In this document: positions 12,050 through 23,557 of the stretch, piece after piece
Layout: each line of letters starts with the position of its first letter
Numbering within the stretch: the first letter of the stretch is position 1
Assembly (NCBI GenBank): GCA_949130495.1
Contig: OX422215.1
Location: 73,795,244-73,859,243 of the forward strand
DNA length: 64,000 bases
DNA from: Sambucus nigra
Lineage: Eukaryota; Streptophyta; Magnoliopsida; Dipsacales; Adoxaceae
Reading direction: 5' to 3'
Position numbers and translations under genes: made by a program
Notes under the pieces: model-generated
Databases searched by the model: none
Told to the model about the DNA's origin: nothing
What the model saw: the letters and a program-made list of their open reading frames with translations, nothing else

Positions 12050-12911
12050 TTTCAGAGGCACTAGGTTGGGAGATATCCTATCCCTTTGTCATTTATCGGA
12101 GGCTCTCAGCCGCTGATTGAAAAAGTTATGAGAATGTACCTCTCTATTGCTCTCACTGTCAAAGAAAAGGTCATTCCATTGATAATTGTATCATCAAAAA
12201 CCCTAAAGCCTCTAAACCTCATTTAAAAGATCCCAAGAATTCAATCATCTTAAAAAATCCTGCTTAAGAACATCCCATTCCTGCCTATAAAACATGTTTA
12301 AGAACCTATTCAAGAAATATTGAATCATGCCATGAAAATATAACTGATCCAATTATGTTGAAGAAGCCTAGTCATGAACCTCCAAACCTGGTCTATGTAT
12401 CTCATAAAACTTATTTTGAAGATTGCACAGACGTTACCTAAACTGATAATCATTTAGAAGAACATGTTAGTACTCTTGTGAAGATTCCCACAAGAAATCA
12501 GTTTCAAAAGTCTCATTATATACCTGTTCAGAAAAAGCCAGTTGATCCTATGAAGATTGTGCACCAAATTGAAAAGATCAAGAGAGGGGACCTTTCAAGT
12601 AATGAAGCCATGGTGGTTGACAAGTGTAACCTCTCCCCTAGAGGTACTGAACTACCTAACTATGATAAATTTTATCTCCCTCATATGCCTTCCATATCTG
12701 ATTCTGAAGAGAGAAATGCTTCTTTTATTCTATTTGAAGAATTTAAGTTATTTTTCGCTAATTTAGAAAAGAAAATGGCTAAAGACAAGTTATCCAGAGC
12801 TAAAAAAATGTTAATATTCATGTTGCCTCTGACATGAATACAAAAGGTTTTTCAATGGGGAGTTCCAATAATAAGAGTATCAAATTTTTTTATCCTATAT
12901 TAAAACACATC
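12050..12911 (+). pseudogene. LINE-type ORF1 fragment with a CCHC zinc knuckle
   Basis: In one frame the sequence gives ENVPLYCSHCQRKGHSIDNC (~12130-12190), a CX2CX4HX4C knuckle of the type following the DUF4283-like domain in plant L1 ORF1 proteins. The same frame continues, with stops near 12268 and 12438, into a 119-codon stretch (12478-12837). ORF1 proteins bind RNA and accompany the LINE transcript. The fragment is interrupted at 12912 by the target site of the LTR element 12917-20518. A matching C-terminal ORF2 fragment lies at 22010-22640 on the same strand, so both may come from one internally deleted LINE. A gag-like origin is the alternative. Confidence 0.55.
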
Positions 12912-13987
12912 ACAAGTGTGACAACCCACTCAAAATAATAACGGGTGGCCAGCCCTATACTAAAATAATCAGGAATCACAAGTGGATCATTCTCTGCATC
13001 TACAAACGATCCTAATAATAACCACGACTAACTACCTAATATTATAAAAAGGGGGTGTCAAAAATTTAAAACTTTTTATTTAACACCAAAAAAAACCCAA
13101 CCATACAAGAACTAACCAGCAACCTAACATCTAAATATGATGAGGGAAACTCATATGCTCCAACAATGTATAAAAGAGTACAATAAAATGTACACAATAA
13201 AATACCCGAATATGCTGTCGGGTCATAGACAATACAAAAATATGAGAGAGAGAATATAAAAGTGTAAATCTACAATACTTGGGTATAAACCCGATATATA
13301 AACTGAATCCTAATCTAGATATACAAAAGATAGGAATCGACTAAGACAAAGTGCTGCAACAGCCCGCCACTGCCACACCTCCACTAATACACTGGATGGA
13401 TAAACTTCAATGGCGTCCTTGCGTAGGAACACCTAAAATAATACAATATAGATATACATAACAAGAAAAAATATAGACGGGTTAGAGCCCGAGGTGAAAA
13501 CGTTTTATAGCAAGTGCATTAAAATGCATAATAATTATAAATGCATTATGCCATGATTTAATGGAGTCGCACTCTCCATAATAATCCAACTCACCTCTCA
13601 ACTAAAGCGTGCAACTAAACGTATGCACGTGATCTCCAAATAAATGCCCAAATCTAATTAGGCAAATAAATCTAACTAAATCCCAATATAAATATTCAAT
13701 TAAAAATCATCTAACTTCTCTCGCAATTTACCCCTATCTAAATTTCCATCTAAATCGTATCTTCAATTTCTAATGTTATTGCTCTCTTTTATTTGTTCAT
13801 TTACTTAACTTATAAAGCTTACATAACCATTCTCTTACTAACATATTCACAATACATAAACATTCTCTTTACTAGAATTTCTTGTATTTTAGTTATACCA
13901 TCGATATACATAAAACTATATATGAGTTATTAGCATCCAAGTGCTAAGGACTAAACTTCTCCCAATTCTCAATACTGCATTGCGTTT

Positions 13988-14370
13988 CGTGCGTGGGACG
14001 TCTCGCAAAGCGAAATCCAAACAAGGAACCCCCCCCCCCCTGTTACACTACTCCTTGGCAGTATTGATTTTCGAGATTCATTATGCCCTCAATGCATGAT
14101 GCATGTAACCCAAATTCTTATTATTCAATTAATTAATTTTATTAATCCCAATTCTCAACAGTTCACGGCGATTCATGCGTGGGACGTCTCGCAAAGCAAA
14201 ATCTAAACAAGGAATCCCCCCAATACACTACTTCTGGCACTGTCGATTGTCGAGATGTATATACTTTATATATATGAGCATTAATGACTAACTTCTCCTC
14301 ACTCCCAACATTATACTGCAGTTCGTGCGTGGGACGTCTCGCAAAGCGAAATCCAAACAAGGAACCCCCC
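13988..14370. repeat. Three-copy GGGACGTCTCGCAAAGCGAA module
   Basis: Three copies about 155-190 bp apart share GTGGGACGTCTCGC, AAATCCAAACAAGGAA and a C run followed by ACACTAC. Single copies recur in the other LTR (19857-19900) and, partly decayed, inside the element at 16847-16895. The module carries a CpG-rich GACGTCTCGC core unlike the AT-rich surroundings. Confidence 0.7.
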
Positions 14371-14795
14371 CGATACACTACTCCTTGGCAATGTTGGTCG
14401 TTGAGGTCCATTATGCCCTCGATACCCAAGTACCAAGCACAAAAATAATATAATAACCATCTAAACGAGCTATAACTCGAGGATGCAGGGTCTCAATGCT
14501 ATCATCTTTCAGTGCCCGACTCACGTAGCATACAGGGGACCACCTATAGGACTAAACGACACCTACCTCGTGATCAACTCACACACACAACATCCGGGAA
14601 GCGGTCATAGTTCCTAACTGGTCAAGTGAGAACGACACATACCCTAGACTTCTCACTCCCAAAATATAATGCAAATAACATATCAACACAATGGACGACT
14701 ATGACTTGGGGAATATCCACACACTGCTCATCGAGCCAGAGTGCTCACCCTCATCGCGCAACTTCCCAATGATAGCAAGGAGGGGGTATGCTTCA

Positions 14796-14831
<36 letters not shown>

Positions 14832-15377
14832 TTCACATAAGATATACATACATCATCACATCATATAAAGATGTACCATCATATAAGGTAAACCTATCAC
14901 ATTGTTTACATATTCGTATTACGCTCTTAGGCGTAGTTGAATTAATATCATTATTTAGTGTATTTCTCTCTCTTGATATATTAATCGTCAATTCTCACAC
15001 ATCTTCCCCACTTAGTATACACTATACCATTTCTCACATGAAGTTGTCGCATCACTTCTGATTATGAATTGTCTCTCAATTCTATTTATGTTAAGGATAT
15101 TCTCTATCCTAATGCACCTCGATTAGCATTTCTCATTGTGTGAGACATCTCCCAAATTAATCATCGTTAAGGATATTTCTATATCCGTATGCACATTTAT
15201 TAGCATTTAATTATTCTCAATCTATAATATGGTTCAATCAATCATATGAACCTTTAAAGTTATCCCATTTGGGATTTATTCTAAGATCCAATATCACTAT
15301 GTGCATTCACACTCTTTCATATGTTTTCATAATTATTTCCAAATAGAAATCTTAATGGTAGTGGGCTTCCCCACTTA

Positions 15378-15419
<42 letters not shown>

Positions 15420-15605
15420 GATATTCTCTAATCGGTAATCTCTCACATTAAATCAATATGACTCCAATCATTTCTCATAAGTGAAACTCCCTAAAATCTC
15501 CAAGACATACTCCTAATAATCCCTATAGATATTCGCAATTGATAACCTTAAACGAAACGGAATGAAATTCTCCATAGAAAAACATCCCCCAAAATGCCTT
15601 GTTTC

Positions 15606-15767
15606 CGAATCGATTCGGCCTCTAAGGCGAATCGATTCGGGTCATCAGACCTGGGATTCTGTCTCAGGCCAAATCGATTCGGCTGGGGTCCGAATTGATT
15701 CGGTCACTCAGACCTGGGCACCTGCATATTTCGGAATCGATTAGGCAAGGGGCCTAATCGATTCGGC
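15606..15767. promoter_or_regulatory. Cluster of CGAATCGATTCGG palindromes in the LTR
   Basis: Six units of GAATCGATTC or one-base variants occur within 162 bases, separated by short GC-rich spacers in which GGTCTGATGACC-like and CAGACCTGGG-like strings recur. On the element's own strand the cluster lies 745-905 bp from the LTR start. The same palindrome occurs in a different LTR at 50029-50100. Confidence 0.6.
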
Positions 15768-16512
15768 TCCTCAAAACTCACGAAAATGGCTACTTTTTAT
15801 TAAGCCAAAAATCCCCAAAATATATTTTAATCATCTTCTACTCATTTCTCTTCAATCCAACCACATATATAGTGTTAAAATTCATCCAAGAATACATTTC
15901 AACTAATTTCTAACCTCAAATCCATATCCTACATTACAAATCTAAGATTTTACCCAAAAGTTTGGTTTTGACAAACTAAACCTAAAACCTATAAATTTAA
16001 CCCACAAATCATGCAATAAATGGTACACAACAATTATTTAGCAAATTTAATCACTTGCCTCAAGTTCATAGGGTCTAAATCGTCCTCGAGATCGCGTATT
16101 GGCCGAAAAATCCACTTTCTCTCTCTTTTTCCTCTTCTTTTCTTCTTCTCTCTTTCTTTCTTTCTATTTCTCTTTCTCTCTAAGGAGATTTGATGTCCCG
16201 TAGGCTTAATAAGCCTTTTCTCCCAAGATACACAACTTTAAATGATAATACACACTTTAAATGGCTTGATAACTTTAATTCGAGCCAAACGAGCTTAAAA
16301 TATTTCGGAACCTAAATAGACCCGAAGTACAGTCAATTCAACTTTCTCGACCCTTCCGAAAATAACTACACCCTCAGAATTTCCATTCGAAGCACTTTCT
16401 AACAACTTTAAATTTTGACCTCAAATGACGATTTGATAATTCTCCAAATAAAAATGATATTTATTTCTCCCAAAATAAATAAATAGCCGTCCTAAAACCT
16501 CGGGTTGTTACA

Positions 16513-16525
16513 AACTTCCCCACTT
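16513..16525 (-). other. Polypurine tract of the TR-GAG element
   Basis: On the minus strand AAGTGGGGAAGTT abuts the TGTAACAACCC start of the 3' LTR. Confidence 0.8.
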
Positions 16526-17621
16526 ACAAGAATTTCATCCTCGAAATTAATCTAAGCCTAATACTCCAAAGATCAACTAGTCCTACACTCAAACCTCTAA
16601 CTTCCCACGACGAAGTTATTTTAATTTATTTTAAGTTTTATAAAACTAACTTTAACAACTAGGGCGCCCATACACCCTTTATTCGAGCTTTACTCGTACC
16701 AATCAAAATGAGGCTTCATTTGCCTCCAAAGTTCCAGAATTCTAAAGATGTATATATTATACTAGCATATTAATAGTATAAAGATTTTGAATGGTCCAAG
16801 GTAATAACTCCTCTCATTTCCTGACATTCGCCATTTTCATGAGGGGGAGGTCTCGCAAGCGAAATCCAAACAAGGAACCCTCCCAATACACTAATACGTA
16901 GCGACGTCGGGGATTGAGGGTTTGTTAAATCCGGACTAGAGTAAACAAAAATTGTGTAAATCATTTTGATATGGCCTAAAGGCCTATAAAAAGTTTGATT
17001 TTTTTTTAAAACAGTTTATTTAAAAAAAAATTATGTCTTACGATACATATATAAAATCCCGTATGCCCATAACACAAGGTCTTAACAATCATCATACACA
17101 TAGTCAACGTACAGCTCATAAAAATTAGCATAATTATGAGCTAAAATCCCCTGCTCCTCATTAATCCACAAAATTCTGAATTCTTTCAGTAATAATATCT
17201 TATATCATATTAATATATTGCCATTTATTAGGCTCTTCCATAACTGGAATACAACATTTATATAAGTCTAACATGACTATATACAAATAAGTAGCTTTAT
17301 CATTACTACGCGATACACAGAACATTTCTTACATTCATAACAAGGTTTATAGCTCTCTTCGAGCACATTACAGTATAATCTATTCTCTTAAAAGATAATA
17401 GCATAAGAGCCTTACTTGCCCACAATCCCCTTTCGGGTCATTACCTACATGATAGGGTTATAGCACTAGCCTCTCATAAATATCTCCCATACGATATTCC
17501 AAAATTCCATATATTAATATTCCTATTCACAAAGGAAAATAACTTACATCGTCCATCTCTAGTCCGATTGCCCTTCCTCATCATTGGGCTCCCACACAAA
17601 GTCCCCTGGTCTAAAATGACC
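16526..17621 (-). other. Non-coding remainder of the TR-GAG internal domain
   Basis: About 1.1 kb between gag and the purine tract. No pol motif is visible in any frame. It includes a decayed copy of the LTR module at 16847-16895. Confidence 0.7.
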
Positions 17622-18598
17622 TCAAATCTGCTGTAGGGGTTGCACTTCCAAAACTTCATCAAAACGTGGTCCTTTACCTCTTTCAGGACAATCTCTCTTT
17701 CTATGACCTATTTCTTTACAAAAGAAACATCTACCCGCAATTCCTCTCGGCTCACTAGGAGGAACAAAACGCCGTTGTGACTCTCTATAATTCGACTTAT
17801 ACCTGCTTGTATTACTGGCATTCCCTTCACCAAACTTACTTGATGAACCCGAATCTCTAAAGTTCTTACCCTCTTGCGAACGAAGACGATATTAATGACA
17901 CTTCATGCGTGCCGCATTCACTACCTCGACGAAAGTCGCTAACACTGGGACCTCTAACAAATGCTGTCGAATTGTCCAATCTAACCTTCTCATGAACTTC
18001 GATATATGCTCCTCTTCCGTATTTACCTCATCAGGTACTAATTTCTCCCATCTAGAAAAATCTTCTTCATATTCTTCCACTATTCTATTACCTTGAAACA
18101 CATCCATCAATTTCCTCCTCATTTCCTTCTGAATTGGGGAAGGAAAATACCTTCGATCAAAGAGTTCCCAAAAATTTGTTATAGGTAAAGTATCTCTCTG
18201 CTCTAATGTGGTGACAGACTCCCACCATTGGAGAGCTGGACCCGTTAACTTAAAGGTGGCTTAAAATTACTTTTGCACCTCACTACACTCAACCATACGG
18301 AGGTGCCTCTGCATACTATTCTTCCATCGACTTGCAGCCATTACATCAACTCCCCCTGAAAACTCTGGAGGATGCACCTTACTAAAATATTCCTTTACTC
18401 TTTCCCACAAAGACAGTCCTAACTCGGTTTGGGCCGCTTAAACGGCAGATTGCTGCGCTATCGTAGAAATGGCAGCAGTCACTCGTGTACCACAATATTG
18501 GCAACTTCATCTATAATTATAGTCTTGGGAGGCAATTGGGGTTCCGCATTCTCATCCCCTTTGCTCTCCCTAGCTGAATGTCCTCTCTTCGGTGGCAT
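17622..18598 (-). pseudogene. Ty3/gypsy gag polyprotein, broken
   Basis: The likely start is MPPKRGHSARESKG at 18598. Downstream frames give KVHPPEFSGGVDVMAASRW, ALQWWESVTTLEQRD, then RRYFPSPIQKEMRRKLMDVF and GNRIVEEYEEDFSRWEKLVP of the retrotransposon gag domain (capsid). The zinc knuckle CFFCKEIGHRKRDC lies at ~17690-17730, followed by the end near 17622. Gag packages the element RNA. Length is about 325 codons. Stops at ~18480 and ~18440 and within ~18260 break it, so it is not functional as it stands. The gag style and PBS suggest a Tekay/Del-like chromovirus relative. No pol follows. Confidence 0.85.
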
Positions 18599-18762
18599 CT
18601 GAAATAAGAACAAGTGTATCAGAACGCCTTTCAAATATTTTCTCATCACGGAAGAAATATGGACGTATGAATACAACAGACCTAATAATAACGCTCTACA
18701 TCAAGAACGCTTACGGAAGATCATAGTAACCCACACAGATACTAAAGACACTAGAACCTGAT

Positions 18763-18774
18763 GCTCAGATACCA
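18763..18774 (-). other. Primer-binding site of the TR-GAG element
   Basis: On the minus strand TGGTATCTGAGC starts two bases after the LTR end GTTGTCACA. One mismatch to the initiator tRNA-Met site. Confidence 0.85.
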
Positions 18775-18776
18775 CC

Positions 18777-20518
18777 TGTGACAACCCTCTCAAAATAATA
18801 ACGGGTGGCCATCCCTATACTAAAATAATCAGGAATCACAAGTGGATCATTCTTTGCATCTATAGACGATCCTAATAATAACCACGACTAACTACCTAAT
18901 ATTATAAAAAAGGGTTGTCAAAAATTTAAAACTTTTTATTTAACACCAAAAAAAAACCAACCATACAAGAACTAACCAACAACATAACATCTAAATATGA
19001 TGAGGGAAACTAATATGCTCCAACAATGTATAAAAGAGTACAACAAAATGTACACAATAAAATACCCGAATATGATGTCGAGTCACAGACAATACAAAAG
19101 TCTGATAGAGAGAACATAAAAGTGTTAATCTACAATACTTGGGTATAAACCCGATATATAAACTGAATCCTAATCTAGATATACAAAAGATAGGAATCGA
19201 CTAAGACAAAGTGCTGCAACAACCCGCCACTGCCACAGCTCCACTAATACACTGGATGGATAAACTTCAATGGCGTCCTTGTGGAGGAACACCTAAAATA
19301 ATACAATATAGATATATATAGCAGGAGAAAATATAGACGGGTCAGAGCCCGAGGTGAAAACGTTTTATAGCAAGTGCATTAAAATGCATAATAATTATAA
19401 ATGCATTATGGCATGATTTAATGGAGTCGCACTCTCCATAATAATCCAACTCACCTCTCAACTAAAGCGCACAACTAAACGTATGCATGTGATCTCCAAA
19501 TAAATGCCCAAATCTAATTAGGCAAATAAATCTAACTAAATCCCAATATAAATATTCAATTAAAAATCATTTAACTTCTCTCGCAGTTTACCCCTATCTA
19601 AATTTCCATCTAAATCGTATACTTTAATTTCTAATGTTATTACTCTCTTTTATTTGTTCATTTACTTAACATATAAAGTTTACATAACCATTCTCTTACT
19701 AACATATTCACAATACATAAACATTATCTTTACTAGAATTTCTTGTATTCTAGTTATACCATCAATATACATATAACTATATATGAGTTATTATCATCCA
19801 AGTGCTAAGGACTAAACTTCTCCCAATTCTCAATACTGCACTGCGTTTCGTGCATGGGACGTCTCGCAAAGCGAAATCCAAACAAGGAACCCCCCGTTAT
19901 ACTACTCCTTGGCAGTATTGATTTTCGAGATTCATTATGCCCTCAATGCATGATTTTACCCAAAAGTTAGGTTTTGACAAACTAAACCTAAAACCCATAA
20001 ATTTAATCCACAAATCATGCAATAAATGGTACACGACAATTATTTAGCAAGTTTAATCACTTGCCTCAAGTTCGTAGGGTCTGAATCGTCCTTGAGATCG
20101 CGTATTGTCCGGAAAATCCACTTTCTCTCTCTTTTTCCTCTTCTTTTCTTCTTCTCTCTTTCTTTCTTTCTATTTCTCTTTCTCTCTAATGAGATTTGAT
20201 CTCCTGTGGGCTTAATAAGCCTTGTCTCCCAAGATACACAACTTTAAATGATAATACACACTTTAAATGGCTCGGTAACTTTAATTTGACCCAAACGAGC
20301 TTAAAATATTTCGGAACCTAAATAGACCCGAAGTACAGTCATTCCGACTTTCTCGACCCTTCCGAAAACAACTACACCCTCAGAATTGCCATTCGAATCA
20401 CTTTCTAACAACTTTAAATTTTGACCTCAAATGCCGATTTGATAATTCTCCAAATAAAAATGATATTTATTTCTTCCAAAATAAATAAATGGCCGTCCTA
20501 AAACCTCGGGTTGTTACA
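18777..20518 (-). repeat. 5' LTR of the TR-GAG element with a 1.85 kb internal deletion
   Basis: 1,742 bp, colinear with 12917-14100 and then 15949-16512 of the other LTR. The join at ~19951-19953 corresponds to GAT at 14098-14100 and GAT at 15946-15948 in the long copy, so 1,848 bp was lost between 3 bp of microhomology. The deleted part includes the palindrome cluster, both TA microsatellites and two of the three modules. Confidence 0.9.
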
Positions 20519-20523
20519 ACAAG

Positions 20524-21183
20524 ATCCTCTTTGAAGAATAACAATCAATTACCTCATATCCATCATCAATGATCAATTTAATTTGCTGGAACTATCAATT
20601 AAAAACTGTTTTTGGCATACAGGGCTTATTTAAAACTCGTTAAGATAGTTTTTTATATCTTTTACCTTAATAACTTTGTTATTTTTTGAATGGACAGATA
20701 TTGCATTTGAAAATTTTAACAAATAGTGAATTTCAACAACTATAAATGTTACTTTTATAAAATACTGACAACATCAAAGGTAAAGGCAGTTGGGGTTTGT
20801 TGAGAATAATTTCGAACTTTTGTGTATTTTATGTTGGCCTAAAGTACAAAATCCCGATAATGCATAATTTGGATATTGTCAATGGAAAAACTTTCTTTGA
20901 AGTAAGAAATTTTATCCTTGGGAGTTTTTTCCACTCACTACAATCAAACACACCCTCAAATTTTGTAAGAAGTTTGAAAAACAGGACTGATTTGTGTTAT
21001 TTTTATGTTACCCTTCTTCGGTGTTCCATCAAATCCTATTCTTTTGGCAGTGGATAAGAATTGTATATCAGAAAAATAGAATAAGTAAGCGGGAGCATAT
21101 TTGTCAGTTCCTTTTTCCATACATTCATAAAAAAATACTTTTTCTACCTTTGCAATCAAATGCAACCTAACTGTGGTTCACAC
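20524..21183. other. CACTA internal sequence, no gene seen
   Basis: Continuation of the sequence broken by the TR-GAG insertion. Short frames on both strands lack recognisable motifs. Confidence 0.4.
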
Positions 21184-21290
21184 CTGTAAACAACATAGCC
21201 TGATATGAACCCTATGATGATCCAGCTTGTGTAATTAACAGCAGAAGCCGATGCCATCATAGCCGTGGCTCCTGACATTACCGGCTTCAA
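21184..21290 (-). pseudogene. Captured exon of an oligopeptide transporter (OPT family)
   Basis: The minus strand codes KPVMSGATAMMASASAVNYT followed by SWIIIGFISGYVVYR, then TACAG/GTGTG, a good splice donor. The string closely matches the conserved part of plant OPT proteins (usual form GATAMMPPATAVNYTSWIII-like), a loop and membrane helix near the C-terminus of these ~700-residue proton-coupled peptide and metal-chelate transporters. Only ~35 residues are present, so it cannot act as a transporter. The PP of the usual motif is replaced by AS. It lies inside the CACTA element with a kinase fragment on the same strand, which indicates gene-fragment capture. No further OPT exons were found nearby. 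Confidence 0.7.
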
Positions 21291-22009
21291 CACACGTCAT
21301 AATATAATGGAATATTATCAACAACAACAATATTCATATATAAAAGGATCTAATACATATATTAATGAAGTACAATAGACAAAAAGAACTAGAGCAAAAC
21401 AAAAAATTGCTAATACACATTATAACCATCCCAATAGATAAAATGAACTAAATTTGAAATTCACATCCCCATTGCCTCTATCATCATTCTTGGAGGGTCA
21501 TTACCTCTATCATCTACACAAGAATAATGTATCTCTCTTGTGTGTTAGATCATCAATAAATTCTATAATGAGAACTTCTTCATTAGATACTTCTCCTCCT
21601 TGAAGTTTTTGGGACTTAGCCACTATCTTATTTTTAAGTTTGTGTTGAGAGGCCTTATTACGATGGTTTGTATTAGCTAAGAGAGAAATGTGAGTTTATT
21701 TTCCACCCATCTTCTGCCCTTTTCCACTATAGGAGTATCTGTATCTTTGTCTAGGACTTCCACTCTTTCGATTAAGCCATTGTGCATTGAATTTCTAGGA
21801 ACTGATGGAGTGTCCATTTTTCTTGCATTTTAAGTTGTGTTCTTCTCTGGTATGACCATCATTTCTTCTACCACAGTAGATTTTAACATAATTGAATGTT
21901 GCTTTATAGGATCTGTAGTCTTTTTATTGGATTTTTAGTCTTTTTATTAGGATTTGTAGTCTTTTTATTGGGAAATTTAAATAAATAGTTGGTGTTGAGG
22001 CTGAGACTA
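21291..22009. other. CACTA internal sequence with a weak zinc-knuckle-like frame
   Basis: On the minus strand ~21890-21560 gives a broken frame with IYCGRRNDGHTREEHN and CKKNGHSIS, reminiscent of Cys/His knuckles in gag or ORF1 proteins, but too decayed to assign. An 18-19 bp unit TTTTTATTGGATTTGTAGTC-like repeats two to three times at 21910-21975. Confidence 0.3.
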
Positions 22010-22640
22010 TATATGCTACATCATCAAAAGAATCACTCAATTATCTCTGTCTCTGGTCCAATAGCTAAGAAAGTTTGGGATGTTTTTAGAGGACTAATAG
22101 GAATCATTCATCATCCAAACTCTTTATGGTATCATAATATAGTGGTGGTTACATAGTGGTAGTACAGAAATATCAAAATAGTTGCATCAGGTCATTCCAG
22201 GTAGTATTTTATAGGAGATTTGGCTTTGTAGGAATTGATCATTATATAAATGCCAAAACATGAACTCAACATTCACCATTTATTGAGTTATTTCTAATGT
22301 CTCAAAGATATAAAACCATATAAGTTTCGGATATGGGAGAAAGGAGCAATCTTGAGGCCATGAATGCTTTTATAATTAATCAACCTCAATATAAGCCAAA
22401 TTTGTAGTACTTGGTGAGATGGAAGAAACCAAAAAATGGAAGATTCAAGCTCGATTCAAAAGGTATTTGTGATCAATATGGCAATATGGGAATACAAGTA
22501 ATTCTTAGAGATGATCAAGGAAGAATTTAATGGGCTTTTTCAAACATAAAGACATATATGAAGAGTCCAAAGCATGCAGATATGTCAAAATATGAGCTCC
22601 ATTAAGCTTCAATAAAGACGGATATGAAGAGTTCAAATCA
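22010..22640 (+). pseudogene. LINE ORF2 C-terminal fragment (zinc-binding and RNase H)
   Basis: Plus-strand frames give ESLNYL and GPIAKKVWDVFRGLIGIIHH (~22035-22110), typical of the reverse-transcriptase zinc-binding region of plant L1 LINEs. Next come LVRWKKPKNGRFKLDSKG and GIQVILRDDQGRI (~22410-22530), the start of the plant LINE RNase H domain with its RDDQG turn. Stops and frameshifts separate the parts. The endonuclease and RT domains are missing. It is on the same strand as the ORF1 fragment at 12050-12911. Confidence 0.65.
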
Positions 22641-22962
22641 TGGAAGCTAAATTAATAGAAGTGAAATCATTTGATCAAATTATTACCCTTTTATTGTTCT
22701 AAGTACATTGTTCATATGAATATCCCATGTAAGAGGGATGGAAGGTCCCACATCACTATGAAGACACTGCTCTAAGTTCCCATTGCCACAACACAAGCAT
22801 GTGTACAAATGAATCTTTGTAATTTGTATTAATTAAAAGATGAATCCTAAACAACCCAATCACAAATTTTATTATTCGATGCAGTATTAATTTTCTAGTA
22901 TACATCGAGTTTATAAATTTGTGATGCAATTATATATCTGGTTATCAGTGGAATCATAGTAC
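22641..22962. other. CACTA internal sequence, no gene seen
   Basis: Probably the LINE 3' remnant grading into intronic sequence; nothing else is supported. Confidence 0.35.
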
Positions 22963-23224
22963 CTGCACAATATCCAAACAACCTCACCAAATTCTTATGA
23001 CGAACATGGCCAATTGCTTAAACTTCAAATGGGGTCGTGTTCAACTTCACAACATGGCCAATTGCTTTAACTTCGTAATGTAACGTGTCTAAATGCTCGT
23101 AAATGCATTTGAGATCTTCTTCACCATGTATAAAAAGGTAAAAGAAATCTGGAATCGCTACATACCAAGTTACAAGACTCCAATTTTTCAACACGGGATT
23201 TATCTTCTCTAACAAAGGATTCAT
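22963..23224 (-). pseudogene. Captured exon of a receptor-like protein kinase
   Basis: The minus strand codes EVKAIGHV and, 20 codons on, AIGHVRHKNLVRLFGYCA ending at GCAG/GTACT, a splice donor. This is kinase subdomain IV of plant receptor-like kinases, where the usual text is FKVEVEAIGHVRHKNLVRLL-like. The group with this wording is the membrane kinases related to At5g18500. AIGHV occurs twice because of a small internal duplication, and a TAA stop precedes the second copy. Upstream in the same frame the 68-codon stretch beginning MNPLLEKINPVLKNWSL is not recognisable as kinase. No catalytic loop (HRD) or DFG is present. The fragment sits in the CACTA element on the same strand as the OPT exon. 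Confidence 0.75.
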
Positions 23225-23557
23225 AAGAAAACATCATTTAAGTTAGAGGGTAAATCTTTAATACAACAAATGCACCAACAAAAATATTCGTATATTCTAA
23301 ATACGTTGTGTGCTTCACATTATAATCATGCTTTCCCTCTTGTCAAACTAAACTCAATTCAATAAGTTTTAGCTTCAAAAGTATAATAGTGCTATCTGAT
23401 AACCAACTCAGGTTTCATGAAGAGTGAGATGTGTCGTATGTTAAGTTGAACTGATAATTTGGTGGACTACCACAACAATTAAATTAAAGCAGATACTTCA
23501 TTATATACAATATAAATATACATATTTTTTGAAGTAAGATCAAAATAAGAAAATTAC
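23225..23557. other. CACTA internal sequence, probably intronic
   Basis: AT-rich, no coding signal; it lies between exon-like pieces on the minus strand. Confidence 0.35.

Larger units (their letters stand above)
12917..16512 (-). repeat. 3' LTR of the TR-GAG element (full length)
   Basis: 3,596 bp. It contains three copies of a ~40 bp module with GGGACGTCTCGCAAAGCGAA (13990-14030, 14178-14222, 14325-14370), TA microsatellites (14801-14829, 15379-15418), a run of 12 C near 14029-14040 and a cluster of CGAATCGATTCGG palindromes (15606-15767). The minus-strand 5' end is at 16512. No coding frame is supported. Confidence 0.9.
12917..20518 (-). mobile_element. Complete gag-only LTR retrotransposon (TR-GAG type)
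   Basis: ACAAG flanks both ends (12912-12916 and 20519-20523), proving the borders. On the minus strand the LTRs start TGTAACAACCCGAGG and end GGGTTGTCACA. A primer-binding site (18763-18774) and a purine tract (16513-16525) lie where expected. The only coding region is a gag (17622-18598); no protease, RT, RNase H or integrase remains in the 2.26 kb internal part. This fits the TR-GAG class of non-autonomous gypsy elements that rely on a partner's polymerase. The LTRs differ in length, 3,596 versus 1,742 bp, because of one deletion in the 5' LTR. Confidence 0.9.

Noticed and set aside
14163..14429. Minus-strand frame with two RFARRPTHE-like repeats
   Set aside because: The repeated residues come from the tandem GGGACGTCTCGC module of the LTR, not from a protein repeat.
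15606..15767. CRISPR-like or satellite array
   Set aside because: Spacers and repeats are irregular in length and the repeats are 10-12 bp palindromes; the plant nuclear context rules out CRISPR.
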